DNA of 64,000 bases from Naegleria lovaniensis (Eukaryota > Heterolobosea > Eutetramitea > Acrasida > Naegleriidae): positions 278,219 through 342,218 of the forward strand of contig NW_025407847.1 of NCBI RefSeq assembly GCF_003324165.1, read 5' to 3'. The notes beneath the pieces are model-generated. The model did not search any database and was not told the DNA's origin. It saw only the letters and a program-made list of their open reading frames with translations. The position numbers and the translations under genes are program-made. Positions 23,720 to 31,681 of this stretch are shown here, piece after piece; position 1 is the first letter of the stretch; each line of letters begins with the position of its first letter.

Positions 23720-24874
23720 TTAATACCAAAAGAGTTTTCTGAAAAAGCTGAAAATTCCTCTATTGCTGCTGCTTTCTTCCTCAACAAACTGACTTTCAAT
23801 AGAATTTTCTGAAAAAGGTGAAAATACCTCTGTTGCACCAGCAAGCCTGATTTCATTGGGTTCAGTTTTAGCAACTGCATTGTCATGATCGATCTGCTGT
23901 GAACTGATAGGCACAGATTCCTCATTACTTTCCCATTCCACATATTCCTTAAGACTCAAAAACAATTGGGCAGTAATCTCAGCATCTTGTAAGGCACTAT
24001 GAGCTTCGTCTCGTTCCCCTCTCGAAATTCCAAAATAATGACATGCACTGTCTAAATCATAACTTGCATTCTTTCCTCGAGCGTTCTTGTGGAATTGCAT
24101 GGTACAAAATTGACGAGAGCTGTCCTGGAACACCATAGGAACGTGACGATGTCCACAGTACTTTTCAATATCTTGCTTAATCATTCGAATGTCAAATTTC
24201 AAATTATGAGCAACAACTCCTGTTTTGAGAGAAGTATCCTCGCCAAGAAATTCCAAAAACTCTCCAATAATGAGCGAACTTGGTGGATGGACCAATAAAT
24301 CTCTTTCTGTAATTTTGTGGACTTGTTGGGCTTTTTCATGAATGCTCACTCCATTGTTCAACTTTACACGACTACTGAATAATTTTCCAGTGCGAATGCC
24401 ATGCTTCAATTCAACTGCAGCCAATTCAATTACTTGATCAGATTTTGAAAAACCACTTGTTTCACAATCCAAGACGATGACTCTAGGGCATGAAGTGTAA
24501 AAATTTACAAATTCTTTAACGAGATCTTTGGAAAGATTTGGCTTTGAAAACTTAATTTGAGGTTCCACTCCATCTTGAATCATTTCTGCTTGTTCCAAAC
24601 TTCTCTTTTTTTGCATTTCAAAAGGAGAAAATTTATCTCTATTTGTTTCATTGAGAGTAAAATTGATATCCATTGTTGGATTGGGTTGATCGGAACTACT
24701 AATTTCATTATTGTTGTTTTTATAATATTTAATTTCATTTGCATTACTTTGAGAAGTCATGTTTGACGATGGTTGCAAGTTGATCTGTGCAGAATTTTGT
24801 GCCGTGGACGATGATGTTTGTTGGTTCCCTTCCGGTTTCATCATCCATGATGGGAGCGAGCGTTTTTTCGTCAT
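23720..24874 (-). CDS. DEDDh 3'-5' exonuclease with a Ku-binding-like N-terminal motif
   Basis: This 384-residue protein is intronless. A disordered N-terminus leads into a DnaQ/TREX-type exonuclease at about residues 130-310. ExoI is VIVLDCETSG (Asp, Glu), ExoII is AHNLKFDIRM (Asp) and ExoIII is DEAHSALQDAEITAQ (His, Asp), so all four metal ligands and the catalytic His are present. Residues 3-11, KKRSLPSWM, match the Ku80-binding consensus seen in APLF, CYREN and WRN (basic-basic-Arg-x-Leu-Pro-x-Trp). That suggests action at DNA double-strand breaks, which is inference. The C-terminus FSPFSENSIES has an out-of-frame echo FSAFSENS just downstream, so the extreme tail may have shifted frame. 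Confidence 0.88.
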   Translation of the reverse strand: MTKKRSLPSWMMKPEGNQQTSSSTAQNSAQINLQPSSNMTSQSNANEIKYYKNNNNEISSSDQPNPTMDINFTLNETNRDKFSPFEMQKKRSLEQAEMIQDGVEPQIKFSKPNLSKDLVKEFVNFYTSCPRVIVLDCETSGFSKSDQVIELAAVELKHGIRTGKLFSSRVKLNNGVSIHEKAQQVHKITERDLLVHPPSSLIIGEFLEFLGEDTSLKTGVVAHNLKFDIRMIKQDIEKYCGHRHVPMVFQDSSRQFCTMQFHKNARGKNASYDLDSACHYFGISRGERDEAHSALQDAEITAQLFLSLKEYVEWESNEESVPISSQQIDHDNAVAKTEPNEIRLAGATEVFSPFSENSIESQFVEEESSSNRGIFSFFRKLFWY

Positions 24875-24957
24875 TTTTTATCATGAAGAACTTCTCCTTC
24901 TTTCTGGAACCAAGTTAGAAAATATTTAGTAGATCATTAGCTCACGCACTGGTGGTG

Positions 24958-26580
24958 TTACAATTCATTACCTTTCAGATGAGGTGTATGGTCTTGATTA
25001 AGGAAAAAATTGAGCATGAATATTTCGTTAGCTTCTCTCTTTTTCAACTCTAGTAATTCATCTGAAAAGTGAATATTAGTTTCATCTTCTCTGCCGCAAT
25101 ACAACAAGTATTGAAAAGGGAGTCGATGATTGATACAATCTTTGGCGCTCGCTTCAACAAATGGCATGTCATTCATTTGAGCAAATTCCACAGCTTCTTG
25201 TTTGCTGACTTGTCTTTCACTTTCCTTGTCACATTTCAATCCTGTGAGAATTTTAGGAATATTTTCGAACGATTTTCCATGCAAATAGTTAATTGCCATT
25301 GGTAAGTAGAGATCTTTGACTTCTTTAAACCCCGTATAGTCATCAATGGCATAACAGAGCATTAAAGCATCCATATCTTTGAACACGCTCGAACATATTT
25401 CATCCGTTTCCTCTTTAAGAGCAGCACAATCCCAAACTTGCATTCCATAGGTGCATTTGTTACATTGAGATTTTCTCAAATCAGTCCTATTGTATAATAC
25501 TCGTATGAGATGAGATGAAAAATCGAATGATGCCGTTGGAGAACAAGTGTTATGCTTATTCTGACCGAAACCTTCTTCGAAAAAGCTTGGATTAAAATAC
25601 CTTGTTTGTAAAGAAGTCTTTCCACAAGATCTAGGTCCTAAAATTACGACTTTCATTAATGACGCTTCCAATAATTCTCCATCATTGGCCATAAAACAAA
25701 ATGAGCTGTTGCTAGATTCACCAATAAGCTTGCAGCATCTGTTGATGGTCATCCAATTATAATTAGTAAATAATCTACATTTTTCTTTGAAGCTTTTATG
25801 CATCTTTTCTGCATATTTACATGCTCGTAACACTTTTGAATTTTTATCCAAATATTCAGAAATTTGTGGTGGTGATGTCGTGAATGTGTAGAACGGATGA
25901 TCATGTGGAACAATTATTTCAAAGATATATTTCCATAATATTTCTGAATTGTGAATATTTTCCCAGAGAGTGATATATAAATATTGACAAACAAGATGCA
26001 AGTCGAATGCTTGTCGTAGTATCGAATATTCTCTGTCATCATCTTCCTCCTCTGAATCTATAGTACTAACATCATCGTCACACTTTTCAACAGATGTTTC
26101 TTCATGATTTTTCTCTTTTTGCGTTTTGTGCACTACACGTTGTTGTTCTTTTATAAATCCTCTACAATGATCACCTCCGCTTGCTGCAGGTGTAAATATA
26201 AAAGAAATGATATGGAACAACACATCTCCATCTAATTGGCACAATAAACAGTCATGTCTATTTCTAGAGAATAATTCTTGATAATGTTGTTTTTGTTCCA
26301 ATGCAGAGATCTTTGGTTTTGCTCCGATGATGGATCCACTTCTTCCGTTGTTGTTAGTACTAGCAGTAGTACTTAAAGTTCCAAGAAGACTATTCGTACT
26401 TGTTGTACTTTTAACCGAATTCTTTCTCGAGGATGATGGTTCTTCAATCTTGACAAATAACGGATCGACTAAGACAAAATCCTGATCAACTTCCGATGTT
26501 TCATAGATAAACTGATTGGCTGATTTTTGTTGTCGAAGGCGTTTTTGTTGTTGCTGGAGTTTGGTAATTTCATTTCCCAT
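24958..26580 (-). CDS. F-box-like protein fused to a divergent Ras-like GTPase domain
   Basis: This protein has 540 residues; the first ATG of the frame gives MGNEIT, which fits an N-myristoylation site. After a Ser/Thr-rich leader, an F-box-like region lies near residues 110-235. It contains CQLDGDVLFHIISFIF and LHLVCQYLYITLWENIHNSE, and an acidic loop interrupts it. The C-terminal Ras/Rab-like domain has a good P-loop (ILGPRSCGKTS). G3 is WDCA instead of DxxG, G4 is GLKCD instead of NKxD, and G5 is ASAK. Nucleotide binding may persist, but hydrolysis is doubtful. The role could be a substrate receptor of an SCF ubiquitin ligase. A gtaatg at the 3' end could splice to a last exon (acceptor near 24907) ending ERRRSSS. 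Confidence 0.8.
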   Translation of the reverse strand: MGNEITKLQQQQKRLRQQKSANQFIYETSEVDQDFVLVDPLFVKIEEPSSSRKNSVKSTTSTNSLLGTLSTTASTNNNGRSGSIIGAKPKISALEQKQHYQELFSRNRHDCLLCQLDGDVLFHIISFIFTPAASGGDHCRGFIKEQQRVVHKTQKEKNHEETSVEKCDDDVSTIDSEEEDDDREYSILRQAFDLHLVCQYLYITLWENIHNSEILWKYIFEIIVPHDHPFYTFTTSPPQISEYLDKNSKVLRACKYAEKMHKSFKEKCRLFTNYNWMTINRCCKLIGESSNSSFCFMANDGELLEASLMKVVILGPRSCGKTSLQTRYFNPSFFEEGFGQNKHNTCSPTASFDFSSHLIRVLYNRTDLRKSQCNKCTYGMQVWDCAALKEETDEICSSVFKDMDALMLCYAIDDYTGFKEVKDLYLPMAINYLHGKSFENIPKILTGLKCDKESERQVSKQEAVEFAQMNDMPFVEASAKDCINHRLPFQYLLYCGREDETNIHFSDELLELKKREANEIFMLNFFLNQDHTPHLKGNEL

Positions 26581-26668
26581 CTCTGATGAATTCACGTTTT
26601 GATATTGGTATTTTCGTTTGATTGATCTATTTTTTGTTTTTTAATTTTTGGTTCCATTTTAATGATCG

Positions 26669-26929
26669 TTGCCTGAATTGGTGACGACGAAAAAATGTAA
26701 ATGGAAACTGTATTGGAACATTAGTCTTCTGGTCCAGAACCACACACCATAATTTTTGCAAATATTCCATCCCCTCAACGTTCACACCAGAATGTGTTCA
26801 GTAGTCATTCACACACCTCGAGCCAGACCAAAAGTCATGGTCATAACCAACCACTCTTCTTTCAGAAAATCAATGTTGTAATACAATCTTGCCTGAATTG
26901 GAGACGACGAAAATGTAAATAGAAACCGT
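26669..26929. repeat. direct repeat pair of about 42 bp, 220 bp apart
   Basis: Copies at about 26669-26711 and 26889-26929 share GCCTGAATTGG-n-GACGACGA, then ATGTAAAT-n-GAAAC. They differ by a few substitutions and a 2-nt indel in an A run. The origin is unknown. Confidence 0.75.
26710..26722 (+). repeat. 13-bp direct repeat flanking the Fanzor region, left copy
   Basis: GTATTGGAACATT occurs here and again at 28982-28994, bracketing 2.26 kb that contains the Fanzor gene. It is a candidate duplicated target or element-end sequence. Chance is not excluded. Confidence 0.5.
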
Positions 26930-27257
26930 TGAAGCCAAAAGAACAATTCCAGCAAATTCTTTCAAAAACCATCACTAAAACACAGTCCTGATGACGAGGC
27001 TTTGTTAATAACTTTGTTTGTTTTGGAAGTTTTGTTTTAATAAACGGTTTTTAATTGCCCAGCACTAAAATAAAGGAGCAAAAGCCACAATTTATTACAA
27101 ATTCAACATGTAAATATAATCATCAACAGTCAGTTCCTGACGAGCCATTCATTCATTCTTTGAATCAAAAGTGTTGTTTTGGAGGATAAGGAATTGTCAA
27201 GGCGTTCACTTTTCCATGATCAGTTCCGACGAAAAGAATGAATCAAGATATTCAAAT

Positions 27258-27312
27258 TGATAGAGTTTCAATTGAATGAGTCATTCAATACTGATAGAGT
27301 TTCAATTGAATG
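27258..27312 (+). repeat. 21-bp direct repeat with an embedded inverted repeat upstream of Fanzor
   Basis: TGATAGAGTTTCAATTGAATG occurs at 27258-27278 and again at 27292-27312. Between them 27271-27279 and 27281-27289 form a perfect 9-bp inverted repeat (ATTGAATGA) around one base. The second copy ends 41 bp before the Fanzor ATG. Confidence 0.8.
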
Positions 27313-27353
27313 GTTATCAAAAAAAAACTCAACAACAACCTTAATCTCAACGA

Positions 27354-28841
27354 ATGAAGAGAAGTAGAGAGGATGAACCCACTCATCCTCCTACTAATCC
27401 ATCTCTTGCACACGGCATCATTCCATTCTGGGATGAGTACTCACAACAAGTATCGGATAAACTTTGGGCATGTTCAAGAGATTCCTTTCATGAGTTTAAT
27501 CAGTACAACAACAAGGGATGCACTGACGGATGGTTCAACTTTTCTCAATTCACTGTGATTGAATCCAAGCCAGTGTTTGATGTTCCACTCAGTGTCCATC
27601 ACTCTATAACAGAGAATGTGGCTTTTGATAACTCTAAAAAGCCACCTCAGCTCAAGAAAGCAAAAAAGAATCAAAAGGTGGCCCAAAAATTTCAAGCAGA
27701 CAAATCCTTGAAAATCCGACTCTACCCCAAAGAACAAGAAAGGACAACATTGAATCAGTGGATGGGAACTGCTCGTTGGATCTACAACAAGTGTTTAGAA
27801 TTTACACACAACTTCAAAGGTGTCAAGAAAAATAAGAAGAATTTCCGAACGGTTGTGGTGAACAATGATAATTATCAGACAGAAAATCAGTGGGTTGTAA
27901 ATACTCCTTATGACGTAAGAGATGCTGCTGCTATTGAATTGTTGACTGCGTTTAAAACAAACTTTGAAAAGAAGAAAGCTGGAACAATTGACAAGTTCAT
28001 GATCCGTTTAAGGCGAAAGAAAGACAGAAAAGATCATTTCGTTCTACATTGCAAGCACTGGAAGAAAAAGAATGGACTGTATTCTTTTATAAGGAACATC
28101 AAGAGTGCCGAACCTTTGCTTGAGGAGCTTCAGTACGATTCCATCATTATTAAGAACAAGTTGAACCGTTATTATTTATGTATTCCACAAGTACTGGAAA
28201 TTAGGGGTGAGAACCAAGCCCCTCAACATTCAGGACAAGTTGTAGCGTTGGATCCAGGAGTAAGAACATTTCAGACCACCTTTGATTTGAATGGTTATTC
28301 AACCAAATGGGGCTCAGGAGGTGCCGAAAGAATTGGTAGATTGTGTTGCGCGTATGATAAGTTACAATCGAAGTGGTCTCAACCAGAAGTCAGACATTGC
28401 AAAAGATACAAGTACAAGAGAGCAGGAAGAAGAATTCAACAAAAGATTAGAAATATTGTGGATGATCTACACAAGAAACTGTGTTTGTGGTTGTGTCGAA
28501 ACTACCAAGTGATCTTACTTCCTTCGTTTGAGACTCAGAAAATGGTAAAGAAACTCCATAGGAGAATTAATAGCAAGACAGCAAGAAAAATGTTGACTTG
28601 GTCACATTACAGATTCAAGCAAAGATTGCTTCACAAAGCTAGAGAGCATCCGTGGACACACATTTATATTGTCAACGAAGCGTACACATCCAAAACTTGC
28701 TCATGTTGTGGACATGTTTATACGGTTGGATTATCTGAAGTGTTTCGTTGTCCATCATGTGGCTCAATTTTTGACAGAGATATCAATGGAGCAAGAAATA
28801 TTCTTCTTCGATTCCTTACTACTCATAGAATTAGCTTTTGA
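27354..28841 (+). CDS. Fanzor (eukaryotic TnpB-like) RNA-guided DNA endonuclease
   Basis: This intact, intronless protein has 495 residues, within the compact Fanzor2/TnpB-like range. By family knowledge such proteins use a guide (omega) RNA made from the element's 3' end to cut DNA next to a short target motif. Basic N-terminal stretches (KRSR; KKPPQLKKAKK at 95-105) look like nuclear localisation signals. The DNA-binding part includes LRIRLYPKEQ-like SLKIRLYPKEQ (118-128) and WIYNKCLEF. RuvC-I is VALDPGVRTFQT with Asp300; RuvC-II is ILLPSFET (387-394). The zinc knuckle is CSCCG...CPSCG (449-470), and RuvC-III is FDRDINGARN with Asp474/Asp476. Glu442 in NEAYTSKTC may be the relocated catalytic acid described for Fanzors. 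No transposase is nearby. Confidence 0.95.
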   Translation: MKRSREDEPTHPPTNPSLAHGIIPFWDEYSQQVSDKLWACSRDSFHEFNQYNNKGCTDGWFNFSQFTVIESKPVFDVPLSVHHSITENVAFDNSKKPPQLKKAKKNQKVAQKFQADKSLKIRLYPKEQERTTLNQWMGTARWIYNKCLEFTHNFKGVKKNKKNFRTVVVNNDNYQTENQWVVNTPYDVRDAAAIELLTAFKTNFEKKKAGTIDKFMIRLRRKKDRKDHFVLHCKHWKKKNGLYSFIRNIKSAEPLLEELQYDSIIIKNKLNRYYLCIPQVLEIRGENQAPQHSGQVVALDPGVRTFQTTFDLNGYSTKWGSGGAERIGRLCCAYDKLQSKWSQPEVRHCKRYKYKRAGRRIQQKIRNIVDDLHKKLCLWLCRNYQVILLPSFETQKMVKKLHRRINSKTARKMLTWSHYRFKQRLLHKAREHPWTHIYIVNEAYTSKTCSCCGHVYTVGLSEVFRCPSCGSIFDRDINGARNILLRFLTTHRISF

Positions 28842-28842
28842 G

Positions 28843-28893
28843 CACCTTGTGTGTTGGGTCTTCCCCACCTTGTGTGCGTTGGGTCCTTTCCCC
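28843..28893 (+). repeat. tandem repeat immediately after the Fanzor stop codon
   Basis: CACCTTGTGTG-TTGGGTC-TTCCCC is followed at once by a second copy with three small insertions (CACCTTGTGTGCGTTGGGTC-CTTTCCCC). Each copy can form a small GGG/CCC stem. It is far more G/C-rich than the surroundings. Confidence 0.85.
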
Positions 28894-28981
28894 TGGCTTT
28901 CACTCTTTGAGTGTTTGCTTGCAAGATCAGCACTTTGTTCGATTTGTTTGTTTTGTTCAAAATGTTGATTTAAATAAAGGC

Positions 28982-28994
28982 GTATTGGAACATT
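28982..28994 (+). repeat. 13-bp direct repeat flanking the Fanzor region, right copy
   Basis: This is the second copy of GTATTGGAACATT (left copy 26710-26722). It lies 18 bp before the end of the convergent PAS-RGS gene. Confidence 0.5.
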
Positions 28995-29011
28995 GAATAT
29001 ATATACACCTA

Positions 29012-31681
29012 TTAATCCACAAGTGAACTACTGCTGACCGTATCTGTTGAATCATCTCCAAGATCCAACGATGTACTAGAGGTAGTAGTTTCATCATTTT
29101 CCTTAGCAATTTCGAGTAAGAATCTTTGAAATGTATCTCTATATAACATATTTCTCACAACAACTTGCAACTTGTCAAACAGATCCACTTGACCATAACC
29201 ATTCTTGATCTTACTCACTAATGTGAATGTTTCATCTTGAGATAAATTCAATTCATACTTGCTGTCCTTGGTTAAGAATTGCTCAATAATTTCTTGTTGC
29301 TTCTTGGAGCGCTGTTGAGTTCGTTTCATCTTTTTGTAGGTTTCAATTTCTTCCAAGAATTTAAAGTTTTCATACGACTTTTCATTCATGCAAAACACTC
29401 TCAACCTGTTTCTCATTTCTCTATTCTTCCAATAATAGTCAAATTCAAAGGATTGTTGCTGTTCTGAAAATTGTTGTTGTTGTGAAAGGAGAGTTTTCTT
29501 CAATTCGTGTTGTTCAGACATGTTTCGTGCCATCATAACGTAGGCATCGATAATATCTCCGTCTTGAACGACAATTTTCACCTTACTGCATGTCACATTC
29601 ACTGGAACGGTCGATCTAAAACGAGATCGTATGACACCTTCCCAAACTTGAACACCACTTTCTTGAGAAAGTTCTTCCAATTTTTTGAGAAGTGTTTCCA
29701 AAGTCATGCCTTCGAAATACTCATGAATGATCTTGTTTTGAACATTTTTCTCAGAGTTTTCATCTCTAATTTTTCCAATAACCTTGCTTTCAAACGAAGA
29801 GTTGTAGTTGATTATTTTGCCTGTTGCACATTCTACAGTAATGATAAAATCCGTGATACCATTCATGACATTTCTGTACTTTTGTTCTTCAATAGAGGTA
29901 CGATCGAGTAATGATTGAGCTAGAGCATGCTCTTTTTGCAGTTGTATAAATGATTTCTCCAACACAGAAAGCATGTAATTCACTCTCATTCCCAGTTTTC
30001 CAATTTCATCTTTTCCAAATTTAGGTAATTTAACACCCTTAGTGACTGCATTACTATCATTTTGCCATTCGCCTGTTATTTGTATAACCCCATTAGTGAG
30101 CTTAATCATTCTTCTCAAAACAACAAGCTCCACAAATACAATTACTGAGACTGAAAGCAAAATTAGCATTGCAGTCATTACACCCCAAGTGATTAAGAAT
30201 GAATTAATTCCATTCAAATAAATATTTCGAGAAATGTCTGCTCTCAGCATGATTGTGTTCTCTCGATTGACATCTTGTAAAATTTGAAGAGATGACATTC
30301 GTTCTCCATAAATACTCTCTTCTTCCAAAACACCAGCAATTGATGCCGAGCCACTAGTGTCACAATATCGGTCTGATGTTAATACACTCGACGACGAGTC
30401 AAAGGTGCCAATATAGAAAAAGTTTTGTAACAACCATGTTGTGTTCAAAGCATTAATAGATAAACCACTGTATGAAGAAATAGAAGATGTGTCACTACTA
30501 TATCCTGTCATTGCGTGAGCAACTTGCATCCCAATGGTTGAATTCAAATCATAAAATGAAATACACACTTGTGTTTTGGCAGTTAAATCTTGAATGAAAC
30601 TACTCGATTGATACATTCCAAAGATCATAATTCCATAGGATTGTGTGTCTGTGTCCATAGTCAATACAGGCATTGCAACCATCATGATGAATTCATTGGG
30701 ATGATTCACACTTGTTGAGGAAGGTCTCATGAACGCTGCTCTTCTCGTTGTTGAAACATTCATGTCCTTCACAAAATAATGATCTGAATTCAATACTTCC
30801 AATTCTATTGGAATATCCTCTTCCAATGTGGAATTATAACATGCATAGGATCTGAGCTTGGTTCCGTTCAAAAAGTAGAGTGAAACAAAACTAAGCTTGA
30901 CACTTGCCATATACGAGCAATAAAAGTTATTGGAAAAGTATTGATCCACATTTCCAACATTGGGCATGAATAATTTAGCTGTTTCCTCCCACGGAGCATA
31001 TTCCAATAATTTAGCATGTAAATAATAGAAATTCTCATGAATTCCTCTCAATACTCTCAAACTCGATTGCAACAAGGTGGTGTGTTCAATTCTCGAATAC
31101 GAAATATGAAACGCAACAATGAGAATGGCAAAGCAAATCAACACAGTGAGTAAGAACATGAATAAGAGTATGGTGAGTGTTTTCACTCGAATGGAATTCA
31201 AGGAATGATTCTTTTCATTCTTGGAGAAGGGAAGAGAACTTTCATTAGCATTATTGGTCGGAATGTTCATGTTCTTGTTTCCAGCTCCTTCCAGATGATC
31301 ATCCTGTCCTGAGGAGGATGTATTTCTCCCTAGAAGGAATTTAAAGGAAGGAACATTCCTTCGAGACTTTCGTGGTTCTTCAGTTATCGTTCCTTGTTCC
31401 AATCCATCATCGATGATGGAAGAGTGATGTAATTGTTGATGATGAACCATTGAACCAATGGATGGAGAGACTTCTCGAGCCAAGTCTTGTTCATGAGTCG
31501 TCATTATCATCGTGGTGTTGTTGTTGTTGTTGTTGTTGGTCATCATTCCTACACTCGTATGACCTCTAGTACTACTCGTGGTTATTGCACTAATGTCATC
31601 ATCGAGTTCATATTCGGAAGCCCAACTGGCTTTCAAATGTTGTTCACTGTTTGTTGCTGCTGAAGGTAAATGAGAAGACAT
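29012..31681 (-). CDS. transmembrane CHASE-like sensor with PAS and RGS domains
   Basis: This intronless 889-residue protein is a probable receptor that directly regulates heterotrimeric G-protein signalling. A disordered N-terminus of about 165 residues comes first. TM1 (168-194) and TM2 (about 495-523) bracket an extracellular region of 300 residues that resembles CHASE4 (RVLRGIHENFYYLHAKLLEYAPWEE). A HAMP-like linker, a PAS domain at about 600-720 (YRNVMNGITDFIITVE) and a Gln-rich coil follow. A C-terminal RGS domain covers about 750-858 (LRVFCMNEKSYENFKFLEEIETYKK ... VRNMLYRDTFQRFLLE, each shown in part). There is no histidine kinase or cyclase. It converges on the Fanzor gene with a 170-bp gap. 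Confidence 0.88.
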   Translation of the reverse strand: MSSHLPSAATNSEQHLKASWASEYELDDDISAITTSSTRGHTSVGMMTNNNNNNNTTMIMTTHEQDLAREVSPSIGSMVHHQQLHHSSIIDDGLEQGTITEEPRKSRRNVPSFKFLLGRNTSSSGQDDHLEGAGNKNMNIPTNNANESSLPFSKNEKNHSLNSIRVKTLTILLFMFLLTVLICFAILIVAFHISYSRIEHTTLLQSSLRVLRGIHENFYYLHAKLLEYAPWEETAKLFMPNVGNVDQYFSNNFYCSYMASVKLSFVSLYFLNGTKLRSYACYNSTLEEDIPIELEVLNSDHYFVKDMNVSTTRRAAFMRPSSTSVNHPNEFIMMVAMPVLTMDTDTQSYGIMIFGMYQSSSFIQDLTAKTQVCISFYDLNSTIGMQVAHAMTGYSSDTSSISSYSGLSINALNTTWLLQNFFYIGTFDSSSSVLTSDRYCDTSGSASIAGVLEEESIYGERMSSLQILQDVNRENTIMLRADISRNIYLNGINSFLITWGVMTAMLILLSVSVIVFVELVVLRRMIKLTNGVIQITGEWQNDSNAVTKGVKLPKFGKDEIGKLGMRVNYMLSVLEKSFIQLQKEHALAQSLLDRTSIEEQKYRNVMNGITDFIITVECATGKIINYNSSFESKVIGKIRDENSEKNVQNKIIHEYFEGMTLETLLKKLEELSQESGVQVWEGVIRSRFRSTVPVNVTCSKVKIVVQDGDIIDAYVMMARNMSEQHELKKTLLSQQQQFSEQQQSFEFDYYWKNREMRNRLRVFCMNEKSYENFKFLEEIETYKKMKRTQQRSKKQQEIIEQFLTKDSKYELNLSQDETFTLVSKIKNGYGQVDLFDKLQVVVRNMLYRDTFQRFLLEIAKENDETTTSSTSLDLGDDSTDTVSSSSLVD

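Larger units (their letters stand above)
26596..27353. other. intergenic 5' flank of the Fanzor gene, repeat-containing
   Basis: These 758 bp hold no gene I can support. They contain a diverged direct repeat of about 42 bp 220 bp apart, a 21-bp direct repeat, a 19-bp inverted repeat, and one copy of a 13-bp word also found 3' of the Fanzor gene. Each is listed separately. Confidence 0.6.
28780..28995 (+). ncRNA. candidate omega (guide) RNA region at the Fanzor 3' end
   Basis: In TnpB and Fanzor loci the guide RNA spans the end of the gene and its 3' flank. Here the 154 bp after the stop are clearly structured. They contain a tandem GC-richer repeat (28843-28866, 28866-28893), a CACTC-TTT-GAGTG hairpin (28901-28913) and a TTGC-TT-GCAA hairpin (28915-28924). 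AATAAA follows at 28973-28978, then the right 13-bp repeat at 28982-28994. Both boundaries are estimates, and the guide would begin at the true right end of the element. Confidence 0.5.

Noticed and set aside
27354-28841. Bacterial IS200/IS605 contamination
   Set aside because: The protein has a Fanzor-like N-terminal extension with NLS-like stretches and neighbours that are spliced host genes. No TnpA or bacterial flank is present.
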